Assembly: GCF_042665545.1 (NCBI RefSeq)
Contig: NZ_JBHTCM010000005.1
Location: forward strand, 62,001 to 126,000
DNA length: 64,000 nucleotides
Direction: 5' to 3'
Source of the DNA: Rhodocista pekingensis
Lineage (GTDB): Bacteria; Pseudomonadota; Alphaproteobacteria; Azospirillales; Azospirillaceae
Both the position numbers and the translations under genes were made by a program. Of this stretch, positions 1 through 8,881 are shown one piece after another. The stretch's first letter is position 1. The number at the start of each line of letters is the position of its first letter. The notes under the pieces are model-generated. The model was not told the DNA's origin and searched no databases. It was given only the letters and a program-made list of their open reading frames with translations.

Positions 1-561
1 AAAATCGGGTCCCGCTGCGGTTCCTGTGCTGTACCCACTGTCAAAATACTCATGTCGGTCACGATGGTGATAGCCGATATAGGTAAGGGATGCCGGGATC
101 CAGGCCGGTTGCTCGAAGCCGAGATCCACCCCCTGAACCCAACCTATAGGCCTGTCGGGGGCGAAGGATGCGAACGGGAAGTCCGGAGCCGCATACTGCT
201 CCGGCGCGAAGAGGATCAGGCTTGACGGCAGCAGAACAGGACCGTCCAGATCAAGGGCGCGGGCATAGACGATGCTGTCAGGATCGTAAACCTGCACCGC
301 ATACCGCTCTAGCGCCTCTCCTACCGTCGCCCAGAGAGCGCCCAGGCGGTCCAGAGCAGCGCCGCTCCCCTGTGTCGCGGTGGTGCTGTTGCCTGGGGCC
401 AGATTGCGGGGATGCAGACGGGTCGGATCCTGGACATCGGCGACGGCGATGAAGACATCGGGTTCGCTGGGTTGTATCGGAATCTCTACGATATGGCGGA
501 TGAGTCCTATCTCAGGATCGTGAATCCTTGACAGAAGATGGTGGAGTCTGGTGGCAGACAT
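1..561 (-). CDS. YcaO-domain cyclodehydratase, partial (C-terminal part outside window)
   Basis: The first 187 residues are present and the rest lies beyond base 1. The frame is open from an ATG at 561. The region around residues 58-90 (an STTATQGSG stretch, then GEALERY at 81-87) fits the ATP-binding Glu/Arg signature of YcaO proteins. YcaO enzymes phosphorylate the peptide backbone so that Cys, Ser or Thr side chains cyclise to azolines. It lies 13 bases after the ThiF-like gene and on the same strand as the precursor peptide, so an operon precursor, C protein, D protein is expected. The residues seen plus the neighbours make a YcaO role likely; the exact product class is inferred. The C-terminal part of the protein cannot be assessed here. 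Confidence 0.8.
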   Translation of the reverse strand, partial: MSATRLHHLLSRIHDPEIGLIRHIVEIPIQPSEPDVFIAVADVQDPTRLHPRNLAPGNSTTATQGSGAALDRLGALWATVGEALERYAVQVYDPDSIVYARALDLDGPVLLPSSLILFAPEQYAAPDFPFASFAPDRPIGWVQGVDLGFEQPAWIPASLTYIGYHHRDRHEYFDSGYSTGTAAGPDF

Positions 562-574
562 ACCCGACGCTCCT

Positions 575-1507
575 TCAGGCGAGCGTGCGGACAGCACGGG
601 CGGGTCTGCTGGCGCTCCGGCCGCAGATCCTGCAACGGGGCAGTTTCAGTATCGGCTGCCGGCTGCTCGCCAATGTCAGCAGGTCCATGCTTTGCAGGAC
701 ACCGGGTTCGGCAACATCATAGGCGCCGGCAGCGGCGGCCATGAGATGGCGTGCCGCAAGGCTCTCCACCAGACCGGCGGCAAGGCGGCTGGGCAGAGTG
801 ATGCCGCTCCGCAGTCTCTCCGCAACGGCCCGAAGGTGAGCGGCGTCTTCATCCGGGTAGGAAAGGACTGCCTTGCGCCGCTCCAGATAACAGTTGAAGC
901 AGGCTGTCTCCCCGGGGATCACCAGCGGGCCGACGATAAGTCTCGAGATCATGCGGTGAATGAACGTGCACCGGACACCATGGTGCTGTGCCGTCGCGTT
1001 CACCTCGGCAAACAGGGTCAGATCCGGCAGATCGGCACAGGCCACGATCAGGCTGTCTGGCGTCAGATCCTCCTGCGCCGATCGAACCGTCATGGACGAT
1101 GCATCCAGGGCAGCTTCCACCCGATCGCGCATCCATCCCCCGCCGACAATCGCAACGGGTGTTGCCCGCGCCACCTCTACACTGGTGCGTCCGGCGCCGA
1201 CTTTGCCCTGCCGCATCACATAGTCCAACATATCGACCGCCCAATCAAGCCCGGCGCCTTGGGCGGAAGATAACGCTCCCCGCGCCTGTAGAAGCGCTAC
1301 AAGTGCCCTGTCAATTTCGCCAATTGCGAATTCACCTGGGGAAGAGGAGCTGAGCCTGCTTAGGGCCTCTGCAATTTCCGTTGCATGCAGATCAAATGTT
1401 ATGTGACTGCCATCCGGGAATCGGATCTGTATTCTGTCAGGATTGTCGAGTCGATTCCATTCGACGAGTGGATCAATGCGATGGACAGGAAAATTTCCAT
1501 TGCTCAC
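575..1507 (-). CDS. TOMM cyclodehydratase partner (E1/ocin-ThiF-like C protein)
   Basis: A 310-residue protein, GTG start. Residues 1-95 look like the small winged-helix leader-binding (RRE-like) region of TOMM partner proteins. The middle holds a degraded Rossmann segment (VAIVGGGW, 118-125). Two Cys pairs, C203/C206 in TACFNCYLERR and C292/C295 in RCRICG, fit the structural zinc site of E1-like cyclodehydratase partners. Such proteins recognise the precursor leader and present the core to the YcaO enzyme. The gene sits between the precursor gene (77-base gap) and the YcaO gene (13-base gap), all on the minus strand. Catalytic ThiF residues are not obvious, as expected for a partner protein. 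Family assignment is confident; substrate and product are inferred from the neighbours. Confidence 0.82.
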   Translation of the reverse strand: MSNGNFPVHRIDPLVEWNRLDNPDRIQIRFPDGSHITFDLHATEIAEALSRLSSSSPGEFAIGEIDRALVALLQARGALSSAQGAGLDWAVDMLDYVMRQGKVGAGRTSVEVARATPVAIVGGGWMRDRVEAALDASSMTVRSAQEDLTPDSLIVACADLPDLTLFAEVNATAQHHGVRCTFIHRMISRLIVGPLVIPGETACFNCYLERRKAVLSYPDEDAAHLRAVAERLRSGITLPSRLAAGLVESLAARHLMAAAAGAYDVAEPGVLQSMDLLTLASSRQPILKLPRCRICGRSASRPARAVRTLA

Positions 1508-1584
1508 GCGAATCCCCCGCTCCTGAAAAGCACGCCGAGTCAGACGGCATAGGCGGTGCCGCCTATGCCGTCGCTGAAACGGTC

Positions 1585-1749
1585 CTACTTCTGCTGCTGA
1601 AGCGTCGCCGCGCAGGTGGTGGTGGTGGAGGAGGAGCAGCGGCCGGCAACAATGATGCCGTTCGGCAGTCCGGCCGAATACAAAAGTTCGGTGGAATCAT
1701 AGTAGCTCAGAATGCCCGTCTTCTTGCTCTCGAACTTTTTGGTTTCCAT
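1585..1749 (-). CDS. Putative thiazole/oxazole-modified RiPP precursor peptide
   Basis: A 54-residue peptide starting METKKFESKK. The start at 1749 is preceded by a good Shine-Dalgarno (GGAAGGAAG, 6 bases upstream), so it is preferred to a longer upstream reading. Residues 1-36 form a charged/hydrophobic leader ending LPNGIIVAG. Residues 37-54 are the presumed core, RCSSSTTTTCAATLQQQK: two Cys flank three Ser and four Thr, followed by one more Thr, ten heterocyclisable residues in all. A Gly just before the core is common at leader cleavage sites. It lies immediately upstream of the cyclodehydratase partner and YcaO genes on the same strand. The peptide matches no product I recognise. The precursor role is inferred from composition, size, RBS and position. 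Confidence 0.82.
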   Translation of the reverse strand: METKKFESKKTGILSYYDSTELLYSAGLPNGIIVAGRCSSSTTTTCAATLQQQK

Positions 1750-1821
1750 GATATCTTCCTTCCCCATTCTGGTTGATTTTTGCCAGGCACGATGCGTAAA
1801 AAGCCGTGCACGGCAGCGCAA

Positions 1822-1850
1822 ATTCTGATCGTTAATGGAATGTCGCGCAA
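1822..1850 (-). promoter_or_regulatory. Candidate promoter for the RiPP operon
   Basis: Read on the minus strand there is TTGCGC (1845-1850), a 17-base spacer, then CAGAAT (1822-1827), about 75 bases before the precursor ATG. The match is 3/6 to the -35 and 4/6 to the -10 consensus, in a locally AT-richer stretch. Suggestive only. Confidence 0.3.
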
Positions 1851-2109
1851 TAAGAATCTTTTAAAGGGTGTAGAGCGCTTCAGTTCGCCCCGGAGTGGTT
1901 ACCCCGAGTTTCTGCGGGGCGCCGCGTGTCGCGCGGACCATCAGGGGCGATCCGGGGGCCGGTGGCCTCGCCTCAGCCGCCGGACGGCACGCCCTCCATG
2001 CTGCAGGGCGGCAAGGGACGGCGTGGTGGTCTCTCGCGGGCGGACCGCTTGCGCTGCAAAACCAGGATGTTCCGCCCTTTTTTCACAGGGCTGACCGGGC
2101 GATGCCGCA
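1851..2109. other. Intergenic stretch without a supported gene
   Basis: The divergent interval between the RiPP operon (minus) and the next plus-strand gene. Overlapping frames on both strands are GC-driven, with no RBS or recognisable protein. A short palindrome (GCCGCA-T-TGCGGC, about 2104-2116) is the only structure I see at its right edge. Confidence 0.4.
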
Positions 2110-2137
2110 TTGCGGCCATTTTGCGCTGCGATATATG
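2110..2137 (+). promoter_or_regulatory. Candidate sigma-70-like promoter
   Basis: TTGCGG (2110-2115), a 16-base spacer and TATATG (2132-2137) lie about 100 bases before the 63-residue protein gene. The TATA-rich block stands out in GC-rich surroundings. Prediction by eye only. Confidence 0.35.
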
Positions 2138-2236
2138 GTAGCAACCGCTGTTGGGGGAGATGACCCGCGCGGTCCTCCTTCCTCCAGCCGGGCGCCCGGG
2201 TGCGGGCGCCGGCGCGGCCAGTAGAACAGGGCTATC

Positions 2237-2428
2237 ATGACCACCACCGAACAGAACATCGCCTTCGTGACCGCCTGCGACCAGCTCGGCCTGGACCCGG
2301 CGAACGCCAACCATTTCATCCTGGAATGCGCGCGCCAGGGCCTCGACCCGCGCTCGACCAGCATGTCCGACCTGGACCGCAACGCCTCCGAGCTGTGGGC
2401 CTCGGTCCGCCGCCTGAAGCGGGCCTGA
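2237..2428 (+). CDS. Small conserved-style hypothetical protein
   Basis: A 63-residue protein starting MTTTEQNIAF. Nearly every codon ends in G or C, matching real genes nearby. The sequence is soluble, acidic in the middle and basic at the end (SVRRLKRA), with a predicted helical character and one internal Cys pair-like spacing (C14, C31). It has no transmembrane segment or recognised domain. A candidate promoter lies upstream. The following gene is a receiver-domain protein on the same strand, about 180 bases away, so the two need not be co-transcribed. Coding status rests on codon use; function is unknown. Confidence 0.6.
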   Translation: MTTTEQNIAFVTACDQLGLDPANANHFILECARQGLDPRSTSMSDLDRNASELWASVRRLKRA

Positions 2429-2605
2429 TCTCCGCCGTTCTTCCTGCCCGCACCCCCGTCCGCTGCCGGTGACGTTCTCCCTTCGGTATAGGGAGCCGGA
2501 TCATCGGGGGGCATCCCCGATGCCACCAATGAACAGCGGCAGGCCGCCGGCCCAGCCGCTAGTCTCCCGGTGCGGCGCGGGCCGGTGCGGAAAGGGAGAC
2601 AACCC

Positions 2606-3025
2606 ATGAAGATCCTGGCCGTCGATGACGATGCCATCACGGCGCTCGACGTCGAGCAGACCTTGCGGGCGACGGGGGCGGAGATCCTGACGGCGTCGGG
2701 CGCCGACGAGGCGCTGGAACTGGCCGAACGCATCCAGTTCGACCTCGCCCTGCTGGACGCCCGGCTGGGCTATGGCGAAAGCGGCTTCATGCTGGCGCAG
2801 ATGCTGCTGGAGCGGCATGCCGTGCCGTCGCTGCTGGTGACCGGTCTGGCCGAGGTGCCCGACCATGTCGGGGCCTATGCGCTGGGGGTGCTGCACAAGC
2901 CCTTCTCCCCGGCCGATCTGGTCGCCGCCGTGGTGACGGTGCGCTCGGCCCTCACCGGCGGTCCGGCCGGCGGCGGCCCGCCGGGTCTGACGCTGTTCGC
3001 CAACCGGGAGACCTCGGCCGCCTGA
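2606..3025 (+). CDS. Single-domain response regulator (receiver only)
   Basis: A 139-residue protein; ATG at 2606 with RBS AAAGGGAGA ending 6 bases upstream. The acidic cluster VDDD (6-9), phosphoacceptor D51 (LLDAR), T79 (LLVTG) and K98 (LHKPFSP) give the full receiver-domain set. No output domain follows: after residue 115 there is only a Gly/Pro-rich tail. It probably passes phosphate or binds a partner rather than DNA. No kinase gene adjoins it, though an Hpt protein gene lies at 8.9 kb. The family call is firm; the pathway is unknown. Confidence 0.9.
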   Translation: MKILAVDDDAITALDVEQTLRATGAEILTASGADEALELAERIQFDLALLDARLGYGESGFMLAQMLLERHAVPSLLVTGLAEVPDHVGAYALGVLHKPFSPADLVAAVVTVRSALTGGPAGGGPPGLTLFANRETSAA

Positions 3026-3223
3026 TCTGCGGCATCCCGACTCGGCCGAGACGGCGCCGGCGCATGGAGACGCCGCCGGCGGCCTCCCCCGAAGCCGGCC
3101 GGCGGCGCTCCGCCCGGCCGCTCTCTCCCCCTCGGTGCGGCCGGACCTGTTCCAGTGCAGCAGACTTCGCCCCTCCCGTCCATGAGACGCGGCGTCCGGG
3201 GGGGCAGTCGTCCGCCGGCGTGC

Positions 3224-4354
3224 TCAGGCCGCGGGTGTCGCGGCGCCGTCGGCGCAGGGGTGGCGTTCCACCTGGATGGTGGCGTGGCCGATCCCGAACT
3301 CCTCCCGCAGGGTGCGGGTCAGCGCGCGCAGCACGCTGTCCGGCTCCGCCCCCTCGGCCACGGTGGCGTGCAGGGTCAGCAGCGGCTGCTCCGGCGTCAG
3401 CGACCAGGCGTGGACATGGTGGATGTCGGCCACGCCCGGCACGGCCTGCAACGACCGTTGCAGCCGGTCCAGGTCCAGCCCCTCGGGCGTTCCCTCCATC
3501 AGGACGTGCCAGGCCGGCGTCACCAGCGCCCAGGCGCTGCGCAGGATCAGCAGAGAGACGACGGCCGACAGGATCGGGTCGATCGGCGTCCAGCCGGTGG
3601 TCAGGATCACCGCGGCCGCGGCCAGCGCCGCGACGGACCCCAGCAGATCGCCCAGGACGTGCAGCGCCGCCCCGCGGACATTCAGGTTCGCCTTGTCGCC
3701 GCCGTTCAGGATGGTGAAGGAGGCGATGTTCACCGCCAAGCCCAGGGCGGCGATCGCCAGCATGGGGCCGCCCAGCACCGGCACTGGCTCGAACAGCCGG
3801 CGCGCCGCTTCCACGATGATCCAGAGCGACAGCAGCAGCAGCGCCGCCCCGTTGATGAAGGCGGCCAGAACCTGGAAGCGGTGCCCGCCATAGGTGCGGG
3901 CGGCTCCGGCCGGCCGGCGGGCGGCCCGGAAGGCGTACCAGGCCAGTGCCAGCGCCGCCGTGTCCGCCAGCATGTGGCCGGCATCGGCCAGCAGCGCCAG
4001 CGAGCCGGAGAGCAGGCCGCCCACCACTTCCGCCAGCATGAAGCCGCCGGTCAGCAGCAGCGCCGCGCGCACCCGCGCCTCGTTGCCGCCGCCCGGCTCC
4101 AGCCCGTGGGAATGCCCATGTCCATGACCATGCCCATGTCCGTGGGAATGGTCATGCCCGTGCCCGTGTCCCGGCGCGGCCGTCCGGACCGGGGCGGCGG
4201 CGCAGGGCGGCGGCCGGAAGCCGTCTCCCGCGCCGGCCGGGCGGGCATCCTGCACGGGGGCATGGTCGTGCCCGTGATGGCCGGGTCCGGCATGGTCATG
4301 CCCGGGATGATCGGGGCCGGGATGATCGGGGCCGGCGGACAGGTCGTGGGGCAT
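3224..4354 (-). CDS. Cation diffusion facilitator (Co/Zn/Cd-type) metal efflux protein
   Basis: A 376-residue inner-membrane protein exchanging divalent metal for protons. The N-terminus is very His-rich (about residues 10-84, including many HGHG repeats), a metal-binding cytoplasmic tail. Membrane segments start near residue 97. The TM2 site LLADAGHMLAD supplies D124/H127 and D131, and the TM5 site HVLGD supplies the second His/Asp pair. The C-terminal cytoplasmic domain (HHVHAWSL) is complete. ATG at 4354 follows GAGAAGAAAAG. It resembles DmeF/CzcD proteins; the exact metal cannot be read from sequence. The next upstream gene on the strand is a DUF808 membrane protein, 56 bases away, so co-transcription is possible. 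Confidence 0.92.
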   Translation of the reverse strand: MPHDLSAGPDHPGPDHPGHDHAGPGHHGHDHAPVQDARPAGAGDGFRPPPCAAAPVRTAAPGHGHGHDHSHGHGHGHGHGHSHGLEPGGGNEARVRAALLLTGGFMLAEVVGGLLSGSLALLADAGHMLADTAALALAWYAFRAARRPAGAARTYGGHRFQVLAAFINGAALLLLSLWIIVEAARRLFEPVPVLGGPMLAIAALGLAVNIASFTILNGGDKANLNVRGAALHVLGDLLGSVAALAAAAVILTTGWTPIDPILSAVVSLLILRSAWALVTPAWHVLMEGTPEGLDLDRLQRSLQAVPGVADIHHVHAWSLTPEQPLLTLHATVAEGAEPDSVLRALTRTLREEFGIGHATIQVERHPCADGAATPAA

Positions 4355-4410
4355 GGGCTTTTCTTCTCGCTCCGGGGTCGCCCGGCCACGCGGCCGGTGG
4401 GGGCGTCGCG

Positions 4411-5526
4411 TCAGGGAGCCGCCGGCTCCTGACCCGCGCCGGTGCGACCGCGCAGGCGGGCCACCAGGGGCGCGATGCCCTTGTGCACCAGCGGGATCAG
4501 CAGCGCCCCCAGGGCCAGCCCGAACAGCCCGGCCCCGGCGGCCCCGACCAGCCATTCCAGCGTCGCGGCCAGGGCGGTGGACGTCGCCTCCAGGGCGTGG
4601 CCGGCGGCATGGGCGGCGGCGTGGACCGCGTGGCCCAGGGCGGGCAGACCGTACACCTCCAGCCCGTGCAGGACGATGCCGCCGCCGACCCAGAGCATGG
4701 CGGCCGTGCCGACCAGCCCCAGCAGCTTCAGGAAGGCGGGCATGAACCGCACCAGCCCGCGGCCCAGCCCCTGCGTCAGCCCGGCCAGCGCCCGGTCGGC
4801 CCCCGTCGGGTCGGCGCCCGTCGGGTCTGTCGCCGTCGGGTCTGCCGCCGCGGCGCGGCGCAGGCCCAGCAGGGTGGAGACGGGGCGGGGATTGCGCGCC
4901 AGCGCAAGGCCCACATCGTCCGCCTTCACGATCAGGGCGACGGTGCCGTAGACCGCCAGCGTGATGCCGATGCCGACGACGGCCAGCACCACGGCCTGCC
5001 CCCAGAAGGAGGTGGTCTCCGCCGCCACGGTGCTCAGCGTGATGGCCATGATCTCGGCCGACAGGATGAAGTCGGTCTTGATGGCGCCGCTGACCTTCTC
5101 CTCCTCCAGCGCGTGGGCGTCCTGGATCGTCGCGGCCACGGCGCCGCCGGGTCCGTGCGCGCCGGCATGCGGCCAGACGGCCTCGTACACCTTCTCCGCC
5201 CCCTCGTAACAGAGGAAGGCGCCGCCCAGCATCAGCAGCGGCGTGATCGCCCAGGGCGCCACCAGGCTGAGCAGCAGCGCCAGCGGCAGCAGATACAGCA
5301 GCTTGTTCTTCAGCGAGCCGACGGCGATGCGGCCGATGATCGGCAGCTCGCGCTCGGCGCTGAAGCCGGTGACATAGCGCGGCGTGACGGCGGCATCGTC
5401 CACTACCACGCCCGCGGCCTTCGCCCCGGCCCGGGAGGCCTGCCCCGCCGCATCGTCGATGGAGGCCGCGGCCACCTTGGCCAGTCCGACCACGTCGTCC
5501 AGCAGGGCGATCAATCCGGTGCTCAT
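4411..5526 (-). CDS. DUF808 (YedI-type) inner membrane protein
   Basis: A 371-residue multi-pass membrane protein starting MSTGLIALLDDVVGLAK, characteristic of the DUF808/YedI family. The conserved FLCYEGAEKV and the VAAETTSFWGQ region are present. A loop in the middle carries a short tandem repeat, DPTATDPTGADPTGAD, encoded by 15-base direct repeats around 4800-4850. The protein is longer than E. coli YedI, mainly through this loop and a C-terminal Arg/Gly tail. The family's biochemical function is not established. It is divergent from the acyl-CoA synthetase gene and upstream of the CDF exporter on the same strand. Confidence 0.88.
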   Translation of the reverse strand: MSTGLIALLDDVVGLAKVAAASIDDAAGQASRAGAKAAGVVVDDAAVTPRYVTGFSAERELPIIGRIAVGSLKNKLLYLLPLALLLSLVAPWAITPLLMLGGAFLCYEGAEKVYEAVWPHAGAHGPGGAVAATIQDAHALEEEKVSGAIKTDFILSAEIMAITLSTVAAETTSFWGQAVVLAVVGIGITLAVYGTVALIVKADDVGLALARNPRPVSTLLGLRRAAAADPTATDPTGADPTGADRALAGLTQGLGRGLVRFMPAFLKLLGLVGTAAMLWVGGGIVLHGLEVYGLPALGHAVHAAAHAAGHALEATSTALAATLEWLVGAAGAGLFGLALGALLIPLVHKGIAPLVARLRGRTGAGQEPAAP

Positions 5527-5740
5527 GGACCCTCTGCATGCTGCCTGTCAGACCGGCAGCTTGGCCCTAACAGGGCGCGCCGTCCAGACAGCACCGCCGC
5601 GCGGGCGCAGGCGCGAGAGACGGGAGAAATCCCGCCCTTCCGGTCGGCGGTCCGCTGTGCCTGCCCCGCCGTCGCTTTCGACAGGGTGGCCCGCCCTGGG
5701 CTATCGTCGTCCCCAACGACAATGGCCGGGAGGACCACCA

Positions 5741-7429
5741 ATGACAGACGGCACCGGGGCCTTCATGGCCGCCCGCGACATCCTGCTGGCGGCCGGAACC
5801 GATTATGACCGGGCACGGCGGGAGTTCCGCTGGCCGGAAACCGGCTCCTTCAACTGGGCGCTGGACTATTTCGATGTCGTCGCGCGGGACAACCCGCAGC
5901 CTGCCCTGCGCGTGGTTTCCGAAGACGGGAGCGAGGAGACGGTCAGCTACGCCGAGATGGCGGCCCGGTCCGCCCGTACTGCGACCTGGCTGCGCGGTCT
6001 GGGCGTCCGGCGGGGCGACCGCATCCTGCTGATGCTGCCCAACATCCCGCCGCTGTGGGAGGTGATGCTGGCCGCCATGAAGCTGGGGGCCGTGGTGATC
6101 CCGGCGACCACCCTGCTGGCCGGGGAGGAGCTGCGCGACCGGGTGGACCGCGGCGGCGCCCGCTTCGTCGTCGTCGCGGCCGAACAGTGCGGCCGGTTCG
6201 CCGATCTGCACGGCGTCACCCGCATCGCCGTCGGCGGCGCCCCGCCCGGCTGGATCGCCTATGAGGACTCGCGCGGCACCTCCGCCGAGTTCGTGCCGGA
6301 CGGGGAGACGCGGCCCGACGATCCGATGCTGCTCTACTTCACCTCCGGCACCACGGCGAAGCCCAAGCTGGTGCTGCACACGCACCGCTCCTATCCGGTC
6401 GGCCACCTCTCCACCATGTACTGGATCGGGCTGCGGCCGGGGGATGTCCACTGGAACATCAGCTCGCCCGGATGGGCGAAGCATGCCTGGAGCAACGTCT
6501 TCGCGCCCTGGAACGCGCAGGCGACGGTCTTCGTCTACAACTACGCCCGGTTCCAGGCGCGGGCGGTGCTGGACGTCCTGGTCCGGCACGGGGTGACGAC
6601 GCTGTGCGCCCCGCCGACCGTCTGGCGCATGCTGATCCAGGAGGACCTGAAGGCCTGGCCCGTGCGCCTGCGCGAGGTGGTGGGGGCGGGCGAGCCGCTG
6701 AACGCCGAGGTGATCGAGCAGGTGCGCAGCGCCTGGGGCCTGACCGTCCGCGACGGCTTCGGCCAGACCGAGACGACGGCCCAGGTGGGCAACAGCCCCG
6801 GCCAGCCGGTGAAGCCCGGCAGCATGGGGCGCCCCTTGCCCGGCTACGACGTCGTGCTGCTGGATGCCGACGGCAACGAGGCGGAGGAGGGCGAGATCGC
6901 CCTGCGGCTGGCGTCCCGCCCGGCCGGGCTGATGGCCGGATACCAGAGCGCTGCCGGAGAGCCGGTGCAGCCGCCGGCCGGGGACTGGTACCGGACCGGC
7001 GACGTCGCCAGCCGCGACGCCGACGGGTATCTGACCTATGTCGGCCGGGCCGACGACGTGTTCAAGGCGAGCGACTACCGCATCAGCCCGTTCGAGCTGG
7101 AATCGGCCCTGATCGAGCATCCGGCCGTGGCCGAGGCCGCCGTCGTGCCATCGCCCGATCCCGTCCGGCTTGCGGTGCCGAAGGCGTTCCTGGTGCTGGC
7201 CGCCGGCTACGAACCGGATGGCGAGCTGGCGCGCGACATCTTCCGCCACATCCGCGCGACGCTGCCGCCCTACAAGCGGGTCCGCCGCATCGAGTTCGCG
7301 GACCTGCCCAAGACCATCTCCGGCAAGATCCGAAGGGTCGAGCTGCGCCGTGAGGAGCAGGCCCGCGCGGCCGGTGACGGGCGCCACCCGCAGGAGTTCT
7401 GGGAGGAGGATTTCCCCGATCTGCGCTGA
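5741..7429 (+). CDS. AMP-forming acyl-CoA synthetase (medium-chain/AcsM-like)
   Basis: A 562-residue adenylate-forming enzyme joining a carboxylic acid to CoA using ATP. Core motifs are present: the P-loop YFTSGTTAKPKL, GWAKHAWSN, the DGFGQTETT adenine/AMP-binding block, the hinge YRTGDVA, GRADDVFKASDYRISPFE and the C-terminal catalytic Lys in PKTISGKIRR. ATG at 5741 follows GGGAGGACCACCA, a GGGAGG RBS. An open upstream extension lacks family similarity and was not used. The length is normal for the family. The GWAKHAWS wording is typical of the medium-chain/benzoate type of bacterial acyl-CoA synthetases; the substrate is unproven. It is monocistronic, followed by a convergent tRNA gene. Confidence 0.92.
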   Translation: MTDGTGAFMAARDILLAAGTDYDRARREFRWPETGSFNWALDYFDVVARDNPQPALRVVSEDGSEETVSYAEMAARSARTATWLRGLGVRRGDRILLMLPNIPPLWEVMLAAMKLGAVVIPATTLLAGEELRDRVDRGGARFVVVAAEQCGRFADLHGVTRIAVGGAPPGWIAYEDSRGTSAEFVPDGETRPDDPMLLYFTSGTTAKPKLVLHTHRSYPVGHLSTMYWIGLRPGDVHWNISSPGWAKHAWSNVFAPWNAQATVFVYNYARFQARAVLDVLVRHGVTTLCAPPTVWRMLIQEDLKAWPVRLREVVGAGEPLNAEVIEQVRSAWGLTVRDGFGQTETTAQVGNSPGQPVKPGSMGRPLPGYDVVLLDADGNEAEEGEIALRLASRPAGLMAGYQSAAGEPVQPPAGDWYRTGDVASRDADGYLTYVGRADDVFKASDYRISPFELESALIEHPAVAEAAVVPSPDPVRLAVPKAFLVLAAGYEPDGELARDIFRHIRATLPPYKRVRRIEFADLPKTISGKIRRVELRREEQARAAGDGRHPQEFWEEDFPDLR

Positions 7430-7445
7430 CCGGCGGGCGGAGAAG

Positions 7446-7522
<77 letters not shown>

Positions 7523-7790
7523 GCTGCGGGCCGGCGCCGGGGCATCGGTCCGGCGGGGGGCATATAGCACAGATCGGGCCGTTGCACAGCCCCGACCACG
7601 GCCCGTCCGGGGCCGGCCAGGGGCGCCACGGGGCCGCAGGGCCGCCCGCCCCCCGGCCCGCCCCCCGGCCCGCCCCGGGCTCCGGTCGCGGCGGGCCGTG
7701 ACCGCAGGCCGAACGGGCGGATGGCGGGCGTTGAGGGGCGGCGGGGGATGGGCTAGCGTCCGCCGTTCCGAAACGGGAGGACGCAGAAGA

Positions 7791-8621
7791 ATGGCCGAGA
7801 ACCGCAGCCTGAGCGGCAAGACCCTGTTCATCACCGGCGCCAGCCGCGGCATCGGCAAGGCGATCGCCCTGCGCGCCGCGCGCGACGGCGCCAATGTCGC
7901 CATCGCGGCGAAGACGGCGGACCCGCATCCCAAGCTGGAGGGCACGATCTTCTCCACCGCCGCCGAGATCGAGGCGGCGGGCGGCCGTGCCCTGGCCTTG
8001 CAGGTGGACATCCGCGACGAGGGCGCGGTGGCCGACGCCGTCGCCCGCACGGTGGAGACGTTCGGCGGCATCGACATCCTGGTCAACAATGCCAGCGCCA
8101 TCAGCCTGACCGGCACGCTGGACACGCCGATGAAGCGCTACGACCTGATGCAGGGGGTGAACGCCCGCGGCACCTTCGTCTGCTCCCAGGCCTGCCTGCC
8201 GCACCTGCTGGCGGCGCCGAACCCGCACATCCTGACGCTCTCGCCGCCCCTGAACCTGGACCCGAAATGGTTCAAGGGCCATGTCGCCTACACCATGGCC
8301 AAGTACGGCATGAGCATGTGCGTCCTGGGCATGGCCGAGGAGTTCCGCAGCCGCGGCGTGGCCGTCAACGCGCTGTGGCCGCGCACCGGCATCGCCACCG
8401 CGGCGATGCGGATGCTGGGCGGCGGCGAGGTGCCGCCGGGCTGCCGCGACGTGGCGATCATGGCCGATGCCGCCCACCTGATCCTGACCTCGGACTCGCG
8501 GGCCACCACGGGCAACTTCTTCATCGACGAGGATGTGCTGCGCGCGGCGGGCGTCACGGATTTCGGCCCCTATGCCATCGACCCGTCGCAGCCGCTCTTC
8601 CCCGACCTGTTCCTGGACTGA
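7791..8621 (+). CDS. Short-chain dehydrogenase (HSDL2-like SDR)
   Basis: A 276-residue NAD(P)-dependent oxidoreductase. The dinucleotide motif TGASRGIG is at residues 15-22, NNAS follows the fourth strand, the catalytic Ser sits in LTLSPPLN, and YTMAKYG supplies Tyr and Lys. The wording AAKTADPHPKLEGTI and the C-terminal FFIDEDVLRAAG are typical of the hydroxysteroid-dehydrogenase-like-2 group. ATG at 7791 follows a purine-rich GGGAGGACGCAGAAGA. Substrate not known; a lipid/CoA-ester role would fit the nearby acyl-CoA synthetase but that is inference. No operon partner is evident. Confidence 0.9.
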   Translation: MAENRSLSGKTLFITGASRGIGKAIALRAARDGANVAIAAKTADPHPKLEGTIFSTAAEIEAAGGRALALQVDIRDEGAVADAVARTVETFGGIDILVNNASAISLTGTLDTPMKRYDLMQGVNARGTFVCSQACLPHLLAAPNPHILTLSPPLNLDPKWFKGHVAYTMAKYGMSMCVLGMAEEFRSRGVAVNALWPRTGIATAAMRMLGGGEVPPGCRDVAIMADAAHLILTSDSRATTGNFFIDEDVLRAAGVTDFGPYAIDPSQPLFPDLFLD

Positions 8622-8881
8622 GCGCCTCCCGTCCCGCGCCGCCGCCGCGCCCGGTCATCCCGCGGCGGCGGGGCGTCGCAGGGCCTGGCGGCGGACGGCC
8701 GTCGGCCCGGTCCGGACGGGGCCGGAAAGTCTTTACGGAACAGGGTGTTACGGCCCTCTGCCGGGCCGTGGCGGGCGGCCGCGGCGGAGGCGCCGGGGCC
8801 GCTCCGACCCTGACCTTTTGAACGCGCCGGCACGGCATTCCGGATGCTAGCGTGCAGCCATCAGCATGCGGGGACCGACGG

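Noticed and set aside
3026..3223. Possible gene between the receiver-domain gene and the CDF exporter
   Set aside because: Frames are GC-driven, Arg/Pro-rich and unsupported by RBS or similarity.
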